64,000 bases of DNA from Leptoclinus maculatus (Eukaryota > Chordata > Actinopteri > Perciformes > Stichaeidae), in the NCBI GenBank assembly GCA_032191485.1, contig JAVDOI010000010.1, positions 2,534,161-2,598,160 of the forward strand. The letters are read 5' to 3'. How positions within the stretch are numbered: the stretch's first letter is position 1; every line of letters begins with the position of its first letter. Below, one piece after another: positions 36,817-49,275 of the stretch. A program made the position numbers and the translations under genes. The notes beneath the pieces are model-generated. The model was not told the origin of the DNA, searched no databases, and saw nothing but the letters and a program-made list of their open reading frames with translations.

Positions 36817-39800
36817 TCAGAGGTCAGTAGTGACCACAGGAGTGACCCCGTGAATGAGCAATGTTGGGCCCAGGTCTCGACTCAACACGTCCACCTGGTG
36901 CAAGTAGGCACGATAACGGCTGGTGTCTGCTGGTGGGCGGGGCAAATACAGGAAGCGCACAGCAGGCTGAGGGGCACCGTGTGTGCGAATCAGATGGTTG
37001 ACAGCGCAGATATACTCATCCGTCAGCAGAGCATCATTGTTGGGGAACATTTGGATACCATCCTCCTGCTCCACTTCCTCTGGTCTCTCCCTCCTCTCAT
37101 CATTCTGCGCAGACTCCACCAGATTCGAACTCTCTCCTCCTCGTCTCCGCCAGTGCAGCGCCACCACCTGGTCCCATGCCACCATCTGCACCTGAGCTGA
37201 AATCCTTAGATTCTTCAGCAACACCCGGAGCTTCTTCTCGACCTCCTTCTCCTTCAGACTGCAACCAGCCTCCACACACAGGAAGAGGCGGAGCCTTGCC
37301 TGGCTCCAGGCACGGGATTCTTGGAGCACGCACGCCAGCTGCATTAGGAACAGTGAGCAGATGTCGACGTACCCGCGGCTGTCTGGTTGAAGCAGATTCA
37401 GAGGCCACACGTCAACAAATGGTCCCGTCGTGCTTCTGTGGCCCCCAATCTTTCTGCCCGACTCCAAGACCTCCTCGCGGTTGAACTGGTTGAAGTAACG
37501 AGCCAGTGTCACATTCTTCCCCATTTTTACGGCGTCGGCAATCACCGACACATATTCAGCTTCCGGAAGGTCTTTGAGTTCCCCAGCACAGCGCACATTA
37601 GGAAAGAAGGGAGACCATTGCTCTCGGGGGTCTATGGACGGAGAGCCTGTATCCAAGCCATGTCCTGCAGACAGGAAGACTTTACCTTGGAGCTCGTCTT
37701 GAGGGGTGCAGTCATCATAGAATCCCAAGACGAGTGTGTTTGGCCTCATTCCGCCTAGATGCAAACGGATGTATGAAATGTGAGTTTCGGATAAGAACTG
37801 TAAAGTTTGGAAGCAACACAATCGTAGTTCAATGATGGAAAACCAACATCCTCACACAGCAGCAATATAAACTTGCTCACCAAAGCCTGTGATGAAAAGC
37901 AGGTTCTGAACTCCGTGTCTGACGGAGTCCGACAGGGTAAGGTTGACAAATGCCTTGATGTTTAGATGGTCCACTAGAGAAAGCCAGGAGTCGTAGCAGC
38001 TGGGCAGAGGATCAGAGGGCAGCCCATCTACAGAACCACACACGCACAAAGACACACAAAATGTCAAATGTGTAGGAAAGAGAACCACCTCATGCGTTTG
38101 TTGCAAGTTATGACACAATTCTTACCCAGCAAACCCAGCTTCACATGTCCCAGTACTAAAAGGCCACTCTTCTTCAGGTCATTAATGAGAGTCATGAGGT
38201 TTGTACAGCTGCGAGGGTTTGCCACCATCAGCAGCAGCTGGGGCCTCCAGAACTTCACATGGTCCTTACGCACATCCAACATCAACAGGTACTTGCGCAC
38301 CTGAGTGAATAAAGATGTGATGATGTAGCAATTTGTGCAAACTTGCATCATATTGTTGCGTCAGCGAGACAAAGGGCTTGTTTGTGACACCTGGTGGAAG
38401 ATGAGAGCCTGACTGATGTAGCCCCAGTTGCTGATGGGACCGAGGTGGTGGATAAGCAGCAACAGCAGCAGCATGAAGGCAATGCTGGCAAACGCATAAA
38501 TGGCATTGATCAGGAACATCATGACCAGGCAACCAACAATGCCCAGACAGCAGGTATGCCATGTGAAGCATCGGAACGAGGGCCTGAATCAAAAAATGAA
38601 GACAATGACAGAACATGGAATGTAAATTGACTTTTCAAACCACGATTGTGCAAATGAAATCCAACCTGCACCGTACCTGAAGTTGGGTGCAGAAGCCCAT
38701 TCGAGAGCCAAACAGGCCAGGTTCACAGCAGCATAGACCAACAGGAAGAAGATGGTTACAATACTAGCAATGGTGTTCAATTTACCAGCGAACAGCACCA
38801 CCTAGTGGAAGAAATGAAGAACATTCATTTGGCTTACATGTCTAATCAATATTTGGATTCTTGTGCTGCTTAGATCTCATTCAGGTTGCAGCTACAATTT
38901 CTTAAACATTGATAATTAAAATGTGTAATAATTTTAGCGTTGAAATTGTGCAAACTTTGGCGCGCACGACCTTAGTGTTACTGAGAACAATGTACTAGTG
39001 CACTTACTTACACTTACTAGTGCAAGTGGACAGTACCCTGCTGTCTCCCTGTTAAAACCTCTCAAGCTTCTAATGTTCTTCATTTGACAAATGGTCAACA
39101 TGATAACATGCAAAACACCAATATGAACCGGAAGGGATTGAGAGCAAGAGAAGAGACCGAGCGTTAGGAGAGCTCAAGCAGAGGGACTCTAAACTAAAAA
39201 GTAACCCTGTCACCACCCCTCGCATACAGTGCACTAGCCTACCTGTACCAGCAGCCAAGAGGCAAGCACCGAGGCCCAGGGGTTCCCACTCAGAGACGTT
39301 TTCCTCGCCAGAGCCAGCACACCACCTGTAGACATTACCAAAGGCAAAAGTCACTTATAGTCGTTATTGCTCACGCTACTAAATCAGATAAACAACTGAC
39401 TCATCCTAAACTTGTCCTCAAGCCAAACACACAATGAGAGGATTTTTTTTTTTTTTCTCTTCAGAGAACGTCAACACTGCAAGCCATCTGTTGCCAAACG
39501 ATGCTTTGAAATTAACATGCCTCCACTTGGATAACGAGACATGACGAAATTAATAAAAAGTGTCAATTTCTCACATTTCAGATGGGAAGGCTCTCAACAG
39601 ATGGCTGATTATTAAATGTTGACTCAGCTTTGTAGAAGACCAGCTGGAGTTGGATATTCTTTCATATACTCTGGATCAACTATTTAGCCCCGATAACCTA
39701 AATTACTATTTAAATCCTTTTTACCACCGATACGGTCAGAGGCCACATCAGATTAAACCTCACTCTGCCAATAAACAAATAATAACGTGCAACTCTTTCA

Positions 39801-42800
39801 TATGAAATTCTTAATGTTGCGGATAACTGGCAAAACAAATTGTCAACATTGGGCAGCAGGACAAGAATCTCACCAAACAGGCAGTCCTTGGACAGGGCGT
39901 ACAGGATCCTGGAGGCTCCTATCAGGTTACTCATGGCAGCAGACATGGCGGACGAGTAAATCCCAATTGTCACTAGAGGCGGCCATATATTGATGTCTCC
40001 CAGGAAACTGTAGTCTTTTTGGAGGAGGTGACTAAGGATAATGGATAAAACCACATTTTACAATCACTTGACATGTGTACAAACACAATAAATTCAAATA
40101 AACAGATATTCCATCTCTAAAAAAAAAAAAAAAAAGACAGCAAGAATATTCATATTCTCCATTAAATAATAAAGTCACCATAGCAGTATCGTGATGTTTC
40201 TATAGATTAAGGTAGGTTATTATATGTTTGACTGTGTGTTCTCTAACCGGTCACAGGACCACGCAACCAGCAGACTAAGCAGGTTGTATGTGATGAAAGT
40301 TGTCAGAACAGCTGCAAGCGTTCCTCTTGGGATGGAATAGCTGGGGTTTTTCAGGTCGCCTGGAAATCACAACAAAATGTCTTCAACATTAAAATAAATC
40401 TATTAAACACCTTATTGAAATTCTGTCAATGTTCAGCCTTGGTGTGTACACATGAACTGCCTCTAAAATCAGGGGCTGGAGCCACCAAACTCCCCTGAAC
40501 TGGGACAAAGCTCTGGGTTCTTTCCTTCTAAAATCAATAAATAGTTTGAAAAAAAAAGACCCTTTGTTTGCCCTTAATCTTAATTTATTGTAACATCAAC
40601 TTACCCGACATGTTGGAGCCTGCCATGATCCCTGTGCAGCCATTGAACATGACAGCGAACACTGTGGCAAAACTCATGGTGGCACCAGTGGAGTAGTCCA
40701 CCGTGTAATCGGCTACAAGGAGAGACAGGAGGCTTGTTCATTCATACATATCAGGGATCACCAACACAAACGGGGATGTCCAGCATGTTAAGTACACGTT
40801 TGTAACCTCTGCTTAAATAATCAAAGTCTTTTTTCTTACTTACGCAATAGGTTGCCCTTCAAAGTGTGGAGGTGGAAGCCAGTGTAATTGGCGGTGCTCA
40901 CTCTGGTGCGGTTAAGACCAGAACTTTCTGGCAGAACCACCACAAAGGGCCCCACAATGAAAAAGTTGATGAAGATGGTAGCCAAAATGACTGTGACTAT
41001 GACAACGATAATAAAGGTGGCTTTTGCGTAGATGTGGGTACCGACCTGTAATGAGAAGCCAGTTAAAATTTAGCAACTACAGACTTATGTTTTACACAAC
41101 TTATTAGATAAGATAAGGCGTTATTTAGCTGCGACTTCAAAAGTCCTTTTATTCTAAATGGTTGTGCGTTTAGCAAAGAATATTTCTCAGGAAAATAAAA
41201 TCACAAAACTCCCTCTCTTTGTATCAGCCAAAGATGAGCAGGCAGTAGAAAAATAAAGTAAAATGAAAACATTGAATCCTCACCAAGCAGACAATGAAAC
41301 ACAGGAAGAGCAACACTGTGCCATACAGCAGAGACCACCAGTATCCAGAGGGCAGCACCTGATGGGGACCTGCAACAGCTGCAGCACCCTCTAAGGGACA
41401 GTCAAATATTTTATATATATAATATATCAACACACCCACATGACTAGATGTAATTAACTAAAGGTCACCTTACCCTCTGGGATGCCAAAGGTAGACATGA
41501 CAGCCTCGACCAGACCTAAAACATAGAGAGCACTGCCGCACACATTGGCAAAGAAAAACATGATCCCAATGCTGCCGCCAAACTCTGCACCCAGGGCTCG
41601 GCTGATCATGTCTGGGGATCCAAGTTGAGGGATTTCAGACTCCACATTTATAAATGTAAATCAAGACTGGACACAACAATGTCGCACCTTAAAAGGCTGT
41701 TAATGATAAACAAAGGGTCAGAGTTACACCAAGAAGGAACCTGTGCCATTGATGGATAAAGCAAAACATGAGGCAAAATTTAGAGCAGACACATTTTTCT
41801 CAATCCATTAGTCAGGCTTAATCACACACAGACACCCAAGTGAGGCTTTTAAGCTACAACACAAGTCTCAGCGGTAACACAGCTACTCTCAACCACTGGG
41901 CCGGGATCCACTGGTGGGATGTTTAATATATAGTTTTGGTAATTTACAAAGTTAATTATTTTATATCTAAATGTGCCCAAGAATTCATATCAATAAAAAA
42001 AAGCATTGTAATATAAACAAAGCATAAGTTCAATGACAAGTAACGCAAATCACACGTTCATCATCAGTTAGTAGTGACCCCTCAAATTAAGTGACAAAAT
42101 GGAAGGTTTTCTTTTTTTTTTAAATGAAAAAGTGATGTAGGAGACAGTCTGCACTATGAAGCTCCAAAGCGTGTGATGAGGAAATATGACCCAAACGCAT
42201 TCAATTTGTATTCATAATGGCAGGCAGTGATGGGTTAGGGCAAGCAGAATATTTATTTTGGTCGTTACAGCCAGCAGTGGCATAACACACATTCACAGCC
42301 CAGTATATATCCTTTTTTTTCCTTCTTCTCATACAGAGTGGAAGATGTCAGAATTGTTTTAACAACCAGTAGTGGGCCTTTAGGTACAAAAAAGACGAGG
42401 ACCCTGGCAGTAAAGGATACAGTAGGCCCCTCCAGCGTCTAGAGCCCCGTTGGTGGAGATGGCACAGATGGACAGCACGGTCATGGTGATGATAAAGTAG
42501 GCCACTAGGAACATGGCGATGGACTGGTAGAGCCCTGCTTGACCCACCACGAATCCTGCAAGAGGTAGGAGAACATCGTCTAATCACGGTTACCTTCAAA
42601 CCTGATGTTCAGGGAGTTTACTGCTTAATAAAGTTACTCATCGTAGACTGAATATCTTTGGATTCTGGACAGTACTGGTCCAACCCTAAGATGTGTCCAG
42701 GGAAACAAGTCATTTTATGACAGGTTTAAGCGGTTTATTTCACCCACTTGACCAAACAACCAACTTGATTCAAATTGAACCGGAAGGAACATTTCTTTTG

Positions 42801-43103
42801 TGAGATTTGTCCATTTGTGTTTTAGTTCTTTTAAAGACTTTCATATTTAATATTAAAGTTGTTTGCCCTCCTCTCACGTCACTCACCAATCCGCAGAAAC
42901 ACCACGACGCTGAACATGGCCAGTACAGTAGGTGTGACCACGCCGACCACCACCCCGAGCTTCCGGGCCGTGGTGTCCTTGGACCGTCGGCCGTCTCTGC
43001 CCTCCTTGGCCCCGCTGTGCGTGGACTCATCTTTCGTCGGCGGACTTTCGCTGCTGGTGAGTCGGTAATGTAGAAGAGGAGTTTTTTCTGACATGGCGGT
43101 CAA
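36817..43103 (-). CDS. slc12a9: Solute carrier family 12 member 9 (cation-chloride cotransporter-like)
   Basis: Fourteen coding exons on the minus strand: 42887-43103, 42421-42555, 41474-41611, 41284-41390, 40844-41045, 40605-40712, 40248-40359, 39874-40031, 39243-39325, 38677-38801, 38391-38583, 38126-38300, 37881-38027 and 36817-37754. Phases all agree and give 945 residues (human 914). Start MTAM can be replaced by the inner ATG at 43094 (MSEKTPLL). A short cytosolic N-terminus leads into a 12-helix APC-type core: ARKLGV..VVFLRIG in TM1, AISTNGALDAGGAYYMISRALG in TM2-3, NGCTGIMAGSNMSG in TM6. The luminal loop holds NRT and NYT glycosylation sites. The large C-terminal domain contains VRKYLLMLDVRKDHVKFWRPQLLL and ends in LGPTLLIHGVTPVVTTDL, nearly the human ending. 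It is the most divergent CCC member; transport substrate is uncertain (CIP1; reported effects on NKCC1 and lysosomal ammonium). Confidence 0.96.
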
Positions 43104-43602
43104 GTTAACGGGAACTTTAATTAACGCTGAAACGGCTCGGTGGCGTCACCTGAAAAGTTTCAACCGCACGTGCGCCAGACGTATTTCGTTATCGGAAGGA
43201 ACTGTTCTTTATCTGTGTCTACGGAGACTCCTGCGAACACCCGAATCAAAGTTTAGCCAGTCGAGTAGCCGCCATTAGCTTTTGCACGGCTCACTTACTG
43301 AGCGCGGTTCATCACCTTCTGTTCGTTAATGAGGGTTTGCTAATGAAACAAATGACGTAGTCTCCTGCATTGGGCTCATCCAATCAGTTACAGCTTCTCC
43401 CTAATTAATACACCTGCTACTTTGTTGATATCTGATGAAAACACTAGCAAATAAGTGGTAACAAATATATATACTTAACGTTAATCACTAACTAACGTTA
43501 AACCAAATAAATAAAAGAAGAAAAAAAAGAAAGATACATATATATATATATATATATGTGTATTCAATTAAATAAAATAAATGTGGCAGTAGGAAATCTG
43601 AG

Positions 43603-43608
43603 TTTATT
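43603..43608 (-). terminator. Poly(A) signal AATAAA, thpo
   Basis: TTTATT on the given strand gives AATAAA on the minus strand, about 520 bases after the thpo stop and about 500 bases before the slc12a9 start. The two genes are tandem with separate signals. Confidence 0.5.
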
Positions 43609-44128
43609 GCAAGGTTTTGTATCATAAACAGCATTCACATCAATATATCGTGTTGTAAAAACGTCAGCGACTTACAGAAATTCACAAAAAAATACCTACA
43701 CATAAAAGCATACACATCTACAGCAAATAAAACATTTAAATGTAAACAGAGATAATATCTAAAAGTGCATTGAAAATAAATTGAATTTGCTCACTAAATT
43801 CATACTAGAAATGCAACACTTTTTCAGTCTGCCTCATTCTTAAGTAAGTATCTTTGATTTGTTTTTAATTCAGTTAATGTGCAACGACTGTCCAGGACTA
43901 TTTGCGTGAAAACCAGAATGAAATAAAAAATGTGGAAAAATATGTGTACAAAAAGCAACATTTTCAAAAGTTAGAAATTTGATAAACTCAACAAGGTGAG
44001 GAGAACGTCCAGAACACACTAACTGTTTTCCTCTGGTTTGTCTTCATTCCTCTTGTATTGCATTGGTGCCCCATTTTAAACTCATCCCCCAGTTTGTGAA
44101 GAACTGTCCCCTGAAGTTGTTTCTTGTG

Positions 44129-45938
44129 TCACTGAGAAATGCATCTGTCACCGAGGTTAACCATGAACCGCTCCAGCTTGCCTGAGATCAGTTTGTTGTA
44201 GTTTAACAGGACTGTGCTCAGACTCTGGGTGCTTCGAGGAACACAAGACAGTGCTGGACTCACCACGGGCCCCTGCTGGTCCAAACAGAAAATACAACAA
44301 TGAAGACAGTTTTTAAAAATGAGACAGAAAGAACATAAACATAAGAAAGAGACTAGAAATTAAACCAAAAAGGGCGGGTGACGTAACTCCCAACGCAGAT
44401 TTTCAAAATGTCACTATTTACTGATAGGAACACTTATAAAAACTGATTATTGGCAGAATTCCCTCAAATTAACTTAGGATATGATGTAAAAACAAAGATC
44501 ACAGGACCTCTTGCACTGTGTCTCACTGGGAAAGTATGCATCGCTATCTTCTTCTCGTCCTGAGGAAGGAAGACTTGGGGCTCACACAACATAACATCAT
44601 CACTCTCGGGGCACAGATACTCCAGAAAGCCACAGATGTATGTGAGAGCAGGATATTTCCACACCGCAGGAAACTGATAATGCCTCTGAATCCGATGCAA
44701 ACCAGTGAGAGAGAAGCCCATCAACACGTTTTCACTCAGTTTGTGTGAACATTCATCAACACACTGATTAGTTTTCCTTGGCCGTGTTTGTGTGTGAGTG
44801 GTGAGGAAGACAGACTGAGCCTGGTTAGCTTTGATTTGGTGGTTTACGGGTCAAAAGGCAAACCAGACAATAACGTTTCACAGATTCGGCTTTTTAAAAG
44901 CATTTCATTGTCCACATTGACGTGCATACGGGAGCGTCTCTACTTTGAAAAACAGATATTTAAATCGTTCTAAGTATCCGAGACGTCCAGAAACTTTGCA
45001 GATGATTTATGGCAACTATAGTCTCGACATGTGCACATCTTTTGACCAACTAATCACCAAAATCAGTGCTTGTGCGCTTGTTTGCATGCAGTTTGTCACC
45101 GTGACCGCTGCGTACACTCAGCTGAAGGTGGGCGAGAACGAGCAGGTAGTTGTTGATGTTGTTCTTCAGTCTCTGCAGCAGCGAAGCGGCACATCGTGGC
45201 TGGCTTGGGGCCTTCAAAACATTCACACCTTCGAGAAGAAGCCTCAAGGATGCAACTATGTCTCCTCTCTTCTCCTGGTGCTGCGGTAACCCACACACAC
45301 ACACACACACACACATATACAGAAAAAGAAAAGCAATGTTTTTAGAAGGTGATACAACAAAAAGATAAACCACTTACACCAATAGTAAGCTAATAAGAAA
45401 GCCATTGTGGTAGAGGCTTTTGGACTCATACATGTGCCAACATACTGATTTGTTTCCCCAAGATGCCATATGAAGCTCAGTACATGGTAGCTGAACCGGC
45501 GTGGAGAGGTTTGTGGAGCCATTGCAGTCGCTCTGTATGGGAGGAGACAGGTGACAGAAGACGGACAAATGGGTGGACTACAGAGAGACAGACTGATGGG
45601 AGACTAGAGGTAACAGCAGACAGACAGGAGGGTTTGATGCATCACCCCCAGCAGGAGCAGAAATGTTGGGAAAATGTATCTGTGACAATCATATCCTCAC
45701 CAGCGCACTCTCTAACCCAGCCACGACATTCATAGCCCTCCTGGCGCCCTTATTACACACAAACTCTATGGGGTTGGTCTCAGCGTCCCAGACCTTCGAG
45801 GCTACCATGCAGAGCAGCAGGAGTCCTGGACAAAACACGTAAACACACGCTGAAGCGGAGACGCCCACAAACCAGCTTGTTCCGCTCAATTCTCACAGGT
45901 CAAACTTTTTAGGCGCACTACTCACTGCTTAAAGCCAT
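44129..45938 (-). CDS. thpo: Thrombopoietin (four-helix cytokine)
   Basis: Five coding exons on the minus strand, 45926-45938, 45701-45825, 45446-45532, 45116-45280 and 44129-44275, give 178 residues with matching phases. The first coding exon is only 13 bases. A signal peptide (about 1-18, MALSRLLLLCMVASKV) precedes helix A (NPIEFVCNKGARRAMNVV). A loop follows with CNGSTNLSTPVQLPC, then helix B (GDIVASLRLLLEGV), helix C (CAASLLQRLKNNINNYLLVLAHLQL) and helix D (LSTVLLNYNKLISGKLERFMVNL). N-glycosylation sites are NGS, NLS and NKS. The LLLEG motif, the C..PTPV-type loop and the helix D pattern match THPO, the MPL ligand that drives thrombocyte development. EPO is the close alternative, but its signature ICDLRVL helix A is absent. 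The glycosylated C-terminal half of mammalian THPO is missing. Upstream neighbour clcn2 is also THPO's neighbour in human. Confidence 0.88.
45292..45315. repeat. (CA)n microsatellite in thpo intron 3
   Basis: An uninterrupted CA run of about 24 bases, close to the acceptor of thpo exon 4 (exon start 45280). Confidence 0.95.
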
Positions 45939-47400
45939 GCCCTGCTCGGCCGCTCCCAAGGAATCGACATTTGTTCCATTCAGAAATGTGCCAGGTGGAA
46001 AATGCCCCCGTGTCCACTGCCGTGTCCTTTTTTGTCGTCTTGCCGCTTGATTTCCCACCTTTCTCATTCAGTAGCGGGAAGTGCGAGTGTTATCTAGCCG
46101 GAGAGCAGGATGCGCTCCAACTTCCCTGCTGCGCAGCAGAACAAAATGTTGCAGACCCAAAATGGCATTCCATTGATCAGCTGCACTATTTTGCTCCTCA
46201 TTGGGCCACAGTTGACTTTCGGAGTGTTGAGCGGACAGCATACTTGCTGACTAAAAAGGTTAATGATTTATTATTGCGAAAGACTCCATTTACACAGCTG
46301 ACATCGAATCCGGTCACTACTGCCGGAGGCTATTTGCTTTTTTTGTCAGGGTTTGCTCCAACCAATAGCGGTAGCAGCTTGGGTTCATATAATTCACAAA
46401 ATTAGTGTCAGAGGTATACACAGCCCATATATAGCTTGTGGGCGTGTATCCTGTTTGTGATGATTTAACTGTATCTATAATGCAGATAAGTGCCTTCGAA
46501 AATTGTCTTTTGGGGATTTCAGACACCCACAATCCCAAGTCAGACTGCTTTCACATTAAGGTTCACAAAAGCTTAAAAGGGTCCAAATTGGGCCAAGATT
46601 TCTTTATTTTGTAACTTTTGTTTATATAATTATATAACATTTTGACTAAGCTGCTTCATGTATTCTCACAGACTTGTGGTCTTTTCAGGGAGGACAAGGT
46701 GAAATCACTGCCAACGTGATTGCCCTCTGGAGGATCATTTAATTGCCTTCGCCCATGAAGAAGAAGTGATCAAGCGGTCTTTGCCCGGATACAAACAAAT
46801 CATCCGTCTTGTTGTAATGCATGGGGTCCGCAGCTGGACGACGTGGTGACGCTCCAATTCAATTGCCCATGTTTGGGGGGGTGTTGAGGAGGTATAACAG
46901 CTGTCAAAGACAAGGATTAGAGAAGCCATAAGGGGAATGCATCATCCATCATCATTTGAGACGCACGTGCTCAACCCCATCACCCCAGCCTGGACATTGA
47001 CTGAGACCCTGCCCTCCTCTATTTGCGCCCGAGCCGTTTATGTGTGCCATGATTAAGACGCATGCCATATATTAGAGCCCAAGAGTTGTGACATACAAGA
47101 AGGGAGAGAAAGAGAGAGAGAGAGAGTATGAACACTAAACACGTGCTTTCTTGTTCTCTCTCTAAGCCTACACTTCTACCTCTGCAGTCAATCCCGACCG
47201 CCGTTAATTGAGACGAATGTGCGCCGCGGCACCGCAGATAATGACCGGTGCGCCTGGATTTCTGCACACAAAGAGAAAACTGCGGGCGATGGCACCGACG
47301 GTACCCGCATTGCATCACGGACACGGCACCCGGTACCCCGCTGTCTCCCTCCCACCTCAGCTGGAGCCGACGAGGAGACTGTATAGCATCTTGTCATAGA
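45939..47400. other. Intergenic region between divergent thpo and clcn2
   Basis: Contains the thpo promoter side. No TATA box was seen near the thpo ATG. No coding exon was recognised. GA-rich (about 47103-47128) and GC-rich parts appear toward 47.2 kb. Confidence 0.55.
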
Positions 47401-47845
47401 GTTTTTCTTTGCCTCGCAAATCCCATGCAGCCGCGCTCTCCAACGGCCGGCTGTTGTCGCTCCCGGTCTCCAAAGCCAACCAGCAGCTGCTCGCTCCGCG
47501 TGTGCGCTGCTGCTCTGGAAGCGTAAAAGCGGTAATTACGCGCCGTGTTGACAACTTTTGCGCGGGCGCTGTAGGGATTGCAACGGGCCAGCTTCTGGGA
47601 TCTCCTGAGATTTTTTTTCCTCGGCGGAGTGAAGTGTAATTTTCCCCGGGAGTCATCCGCTGCCCGATCACATCATCGACTGAGTGTGCGCTGCAACCTG
47701 TAGCTGTGTGCCCCGTTATATCAGTCATTGTTTCCGCCAAGGCGCAATGGAGGGACACAGCTGACGGTTTTGAATCCGTAGCCCGAGGAGGAGAGAAGAA
47801 AAAGAAGAAAAAGAGGAGGCAAGCAGACTCGGGGGGGGGGAAACC
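47400..47845 (+). other. Candidate non-coding first exon (clcn2 leader or lncRNA)
   Basis: A GC-rich, CpG-containing stretch ends with a GA-rich run and AAACC|GTAAGTATG, a strong donor at 47846. It lies on the coding side of clcn2, 3.2 kb before its ATG exon. It could be an upstream leader exon or start of an unrelated transcript. The 5' boundary is unknown. Confidence 0.3.
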
Positions 47846-49186
47846 GTAAGTATGCTGCGTACTGACAAGATGCATCAATCTCCAAAGTGTCTGATCCGAG
47901 CTTGTCTCCCGAACTTTGCCCACATCTGGCTCAAGGGCAAATGGTAATTGGAGGTCTGATTGGGATACGGTGAATTTGCTGGTGTTCTGGTGTAATTCTG
48001 TGGTAATTTCCGACGGGTTAAGTGTTTTCTGTCAGCCGAAGCTGATAGGAATGACCGCAACTTGTCATATTAACACAAAACAGGAGCACAGGTGGTTGTA
48101 CATCATAGTGTTGTGCACCAAGGACTCAAGGTCCTTGTAATACTGTGGATGTATCGCAGTCAAATAGATGTGTGAGAAGATGGACACATGCATGCCTGTT
48201 GTATGTCAGATTAAATAAGATTGATGCTTTCATGTCCGTCATAAGAAATAATGAAAAGAAAGACATAGTCTGAGATTATTTCTCTGATATCCACGAGTTT
48301 AAGACATATCTTTCCTTACAGTGACACACAAATCATTTAGAATAACACTTAACTAAACAAAACCGCAAATGCTTCATACTATTTTTGAACGAGGGCTGCA
48401 AATGGATTTATTCTTTCTCGTCATGTTGTCATTGAGCTCTATACTCTGAACTGTCACTGTCAGGGCACAGGGGACATGTTGTTTTTCCTCTTGTATTTTG
48501 GAACCGAACCTCCATTAAGTGGTGGGTGGTTTGTGTTTCTAAAGAGTCCCGTGGAGATTGAAAGATGTGGGTCAGTGTGCTGGTGCTCGGGGCTGCAGAA
48601 CACCCAGTTCCTCTGCTGCCGGGGCCCCGGTACCCCTGCCTGTCTGTGGCTGCCAGCTCCCTGATGAAATGAAGTCGCTGACACTCTTTACCCTCAGTTA
48701 AAACGGAAGGGGGGGGGATGATGTGAGGACGTGCTGTAGGTGTGTATAAACCCGGAGTGCATGACTAATGAGCTGTGTGAATGATGTAGAGGGGAGTGCT
48801 TTTGGGTGAAATCACTCTGTGGTCTCAGAGACCCTGGTTCTGGTGCCGGTGGTCCAGCGCTTTGAACTGGTTGCCCTGCCAACAGCCAATCAGCTGCAGT
48901 CTTGCACCCGTTTTATCTGTCAGCCAGTCAGAGGCATGGACTCCCAGAGGAGTTAAGTCTTTTAACCTGTAAAGGATCAGAGCGTTTGATATTCAAATGC
49001 TCACTGGCCTGTGACAAGGTAAATTGTTTAATGTAATGCCAATCCATTTAACGCCATGGATTCATTAGTGAGCTGCTGTTTTGGTGGTACAACTTTAAAA
49101 CAATGCTGGTGGCTAAGGTAAGCATTATTTCTTTGGACCTGATAAAGTTCTGAACTCCTGAACATTTGAATTTCCTATATTCCCAG

Positions 49187-49275
49187 ATCGACTGAGGGCT
49201 TACTGGCAAACATGACGGATGTTTGGCATCCCGACGAAGCTGCAGTGAATCCGTGGAACAGTGGTTATCTTTCAG
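49187..49275 (+). other. Candidate small exon, unassigned
   Basis: Flanked by TTCCTATATTCCCAG at the 5' side and TTTCAG|GTGCGA at the 3' side. Inside, an ATG at 49212 opens 21 codons (beginning MTDVWHPDEA) up to the donor. It might be a leader or alternative exon of clcn2. I recognise no family. Confidence 0.25.

Noticed and set aside
44464..44727. Extra thpo exon in intron 4 (87-codon minus frame)
   Set aside because: It has no cytokine-like helix and including it would break the link of helix C to helix D. Exon 4 joins 44275 directly in phase 0.
44129..45938. Calling the cytokine erythropoietin because slc12a9 is adjacent
   Set aside because: Helix A lacks the ICDLRVL signature, while the B helix LLLEG motif and the clcn2 neighbour fit THPO.
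47357..47923. A 188-codon open frame on the minus strand
   Set aside because: It lies in a GC-rich leader-like region, has a run of eight Phe from a GA-rich tract, no domain and no splice context. Length alone is not convincing in CpG-rich DNA.
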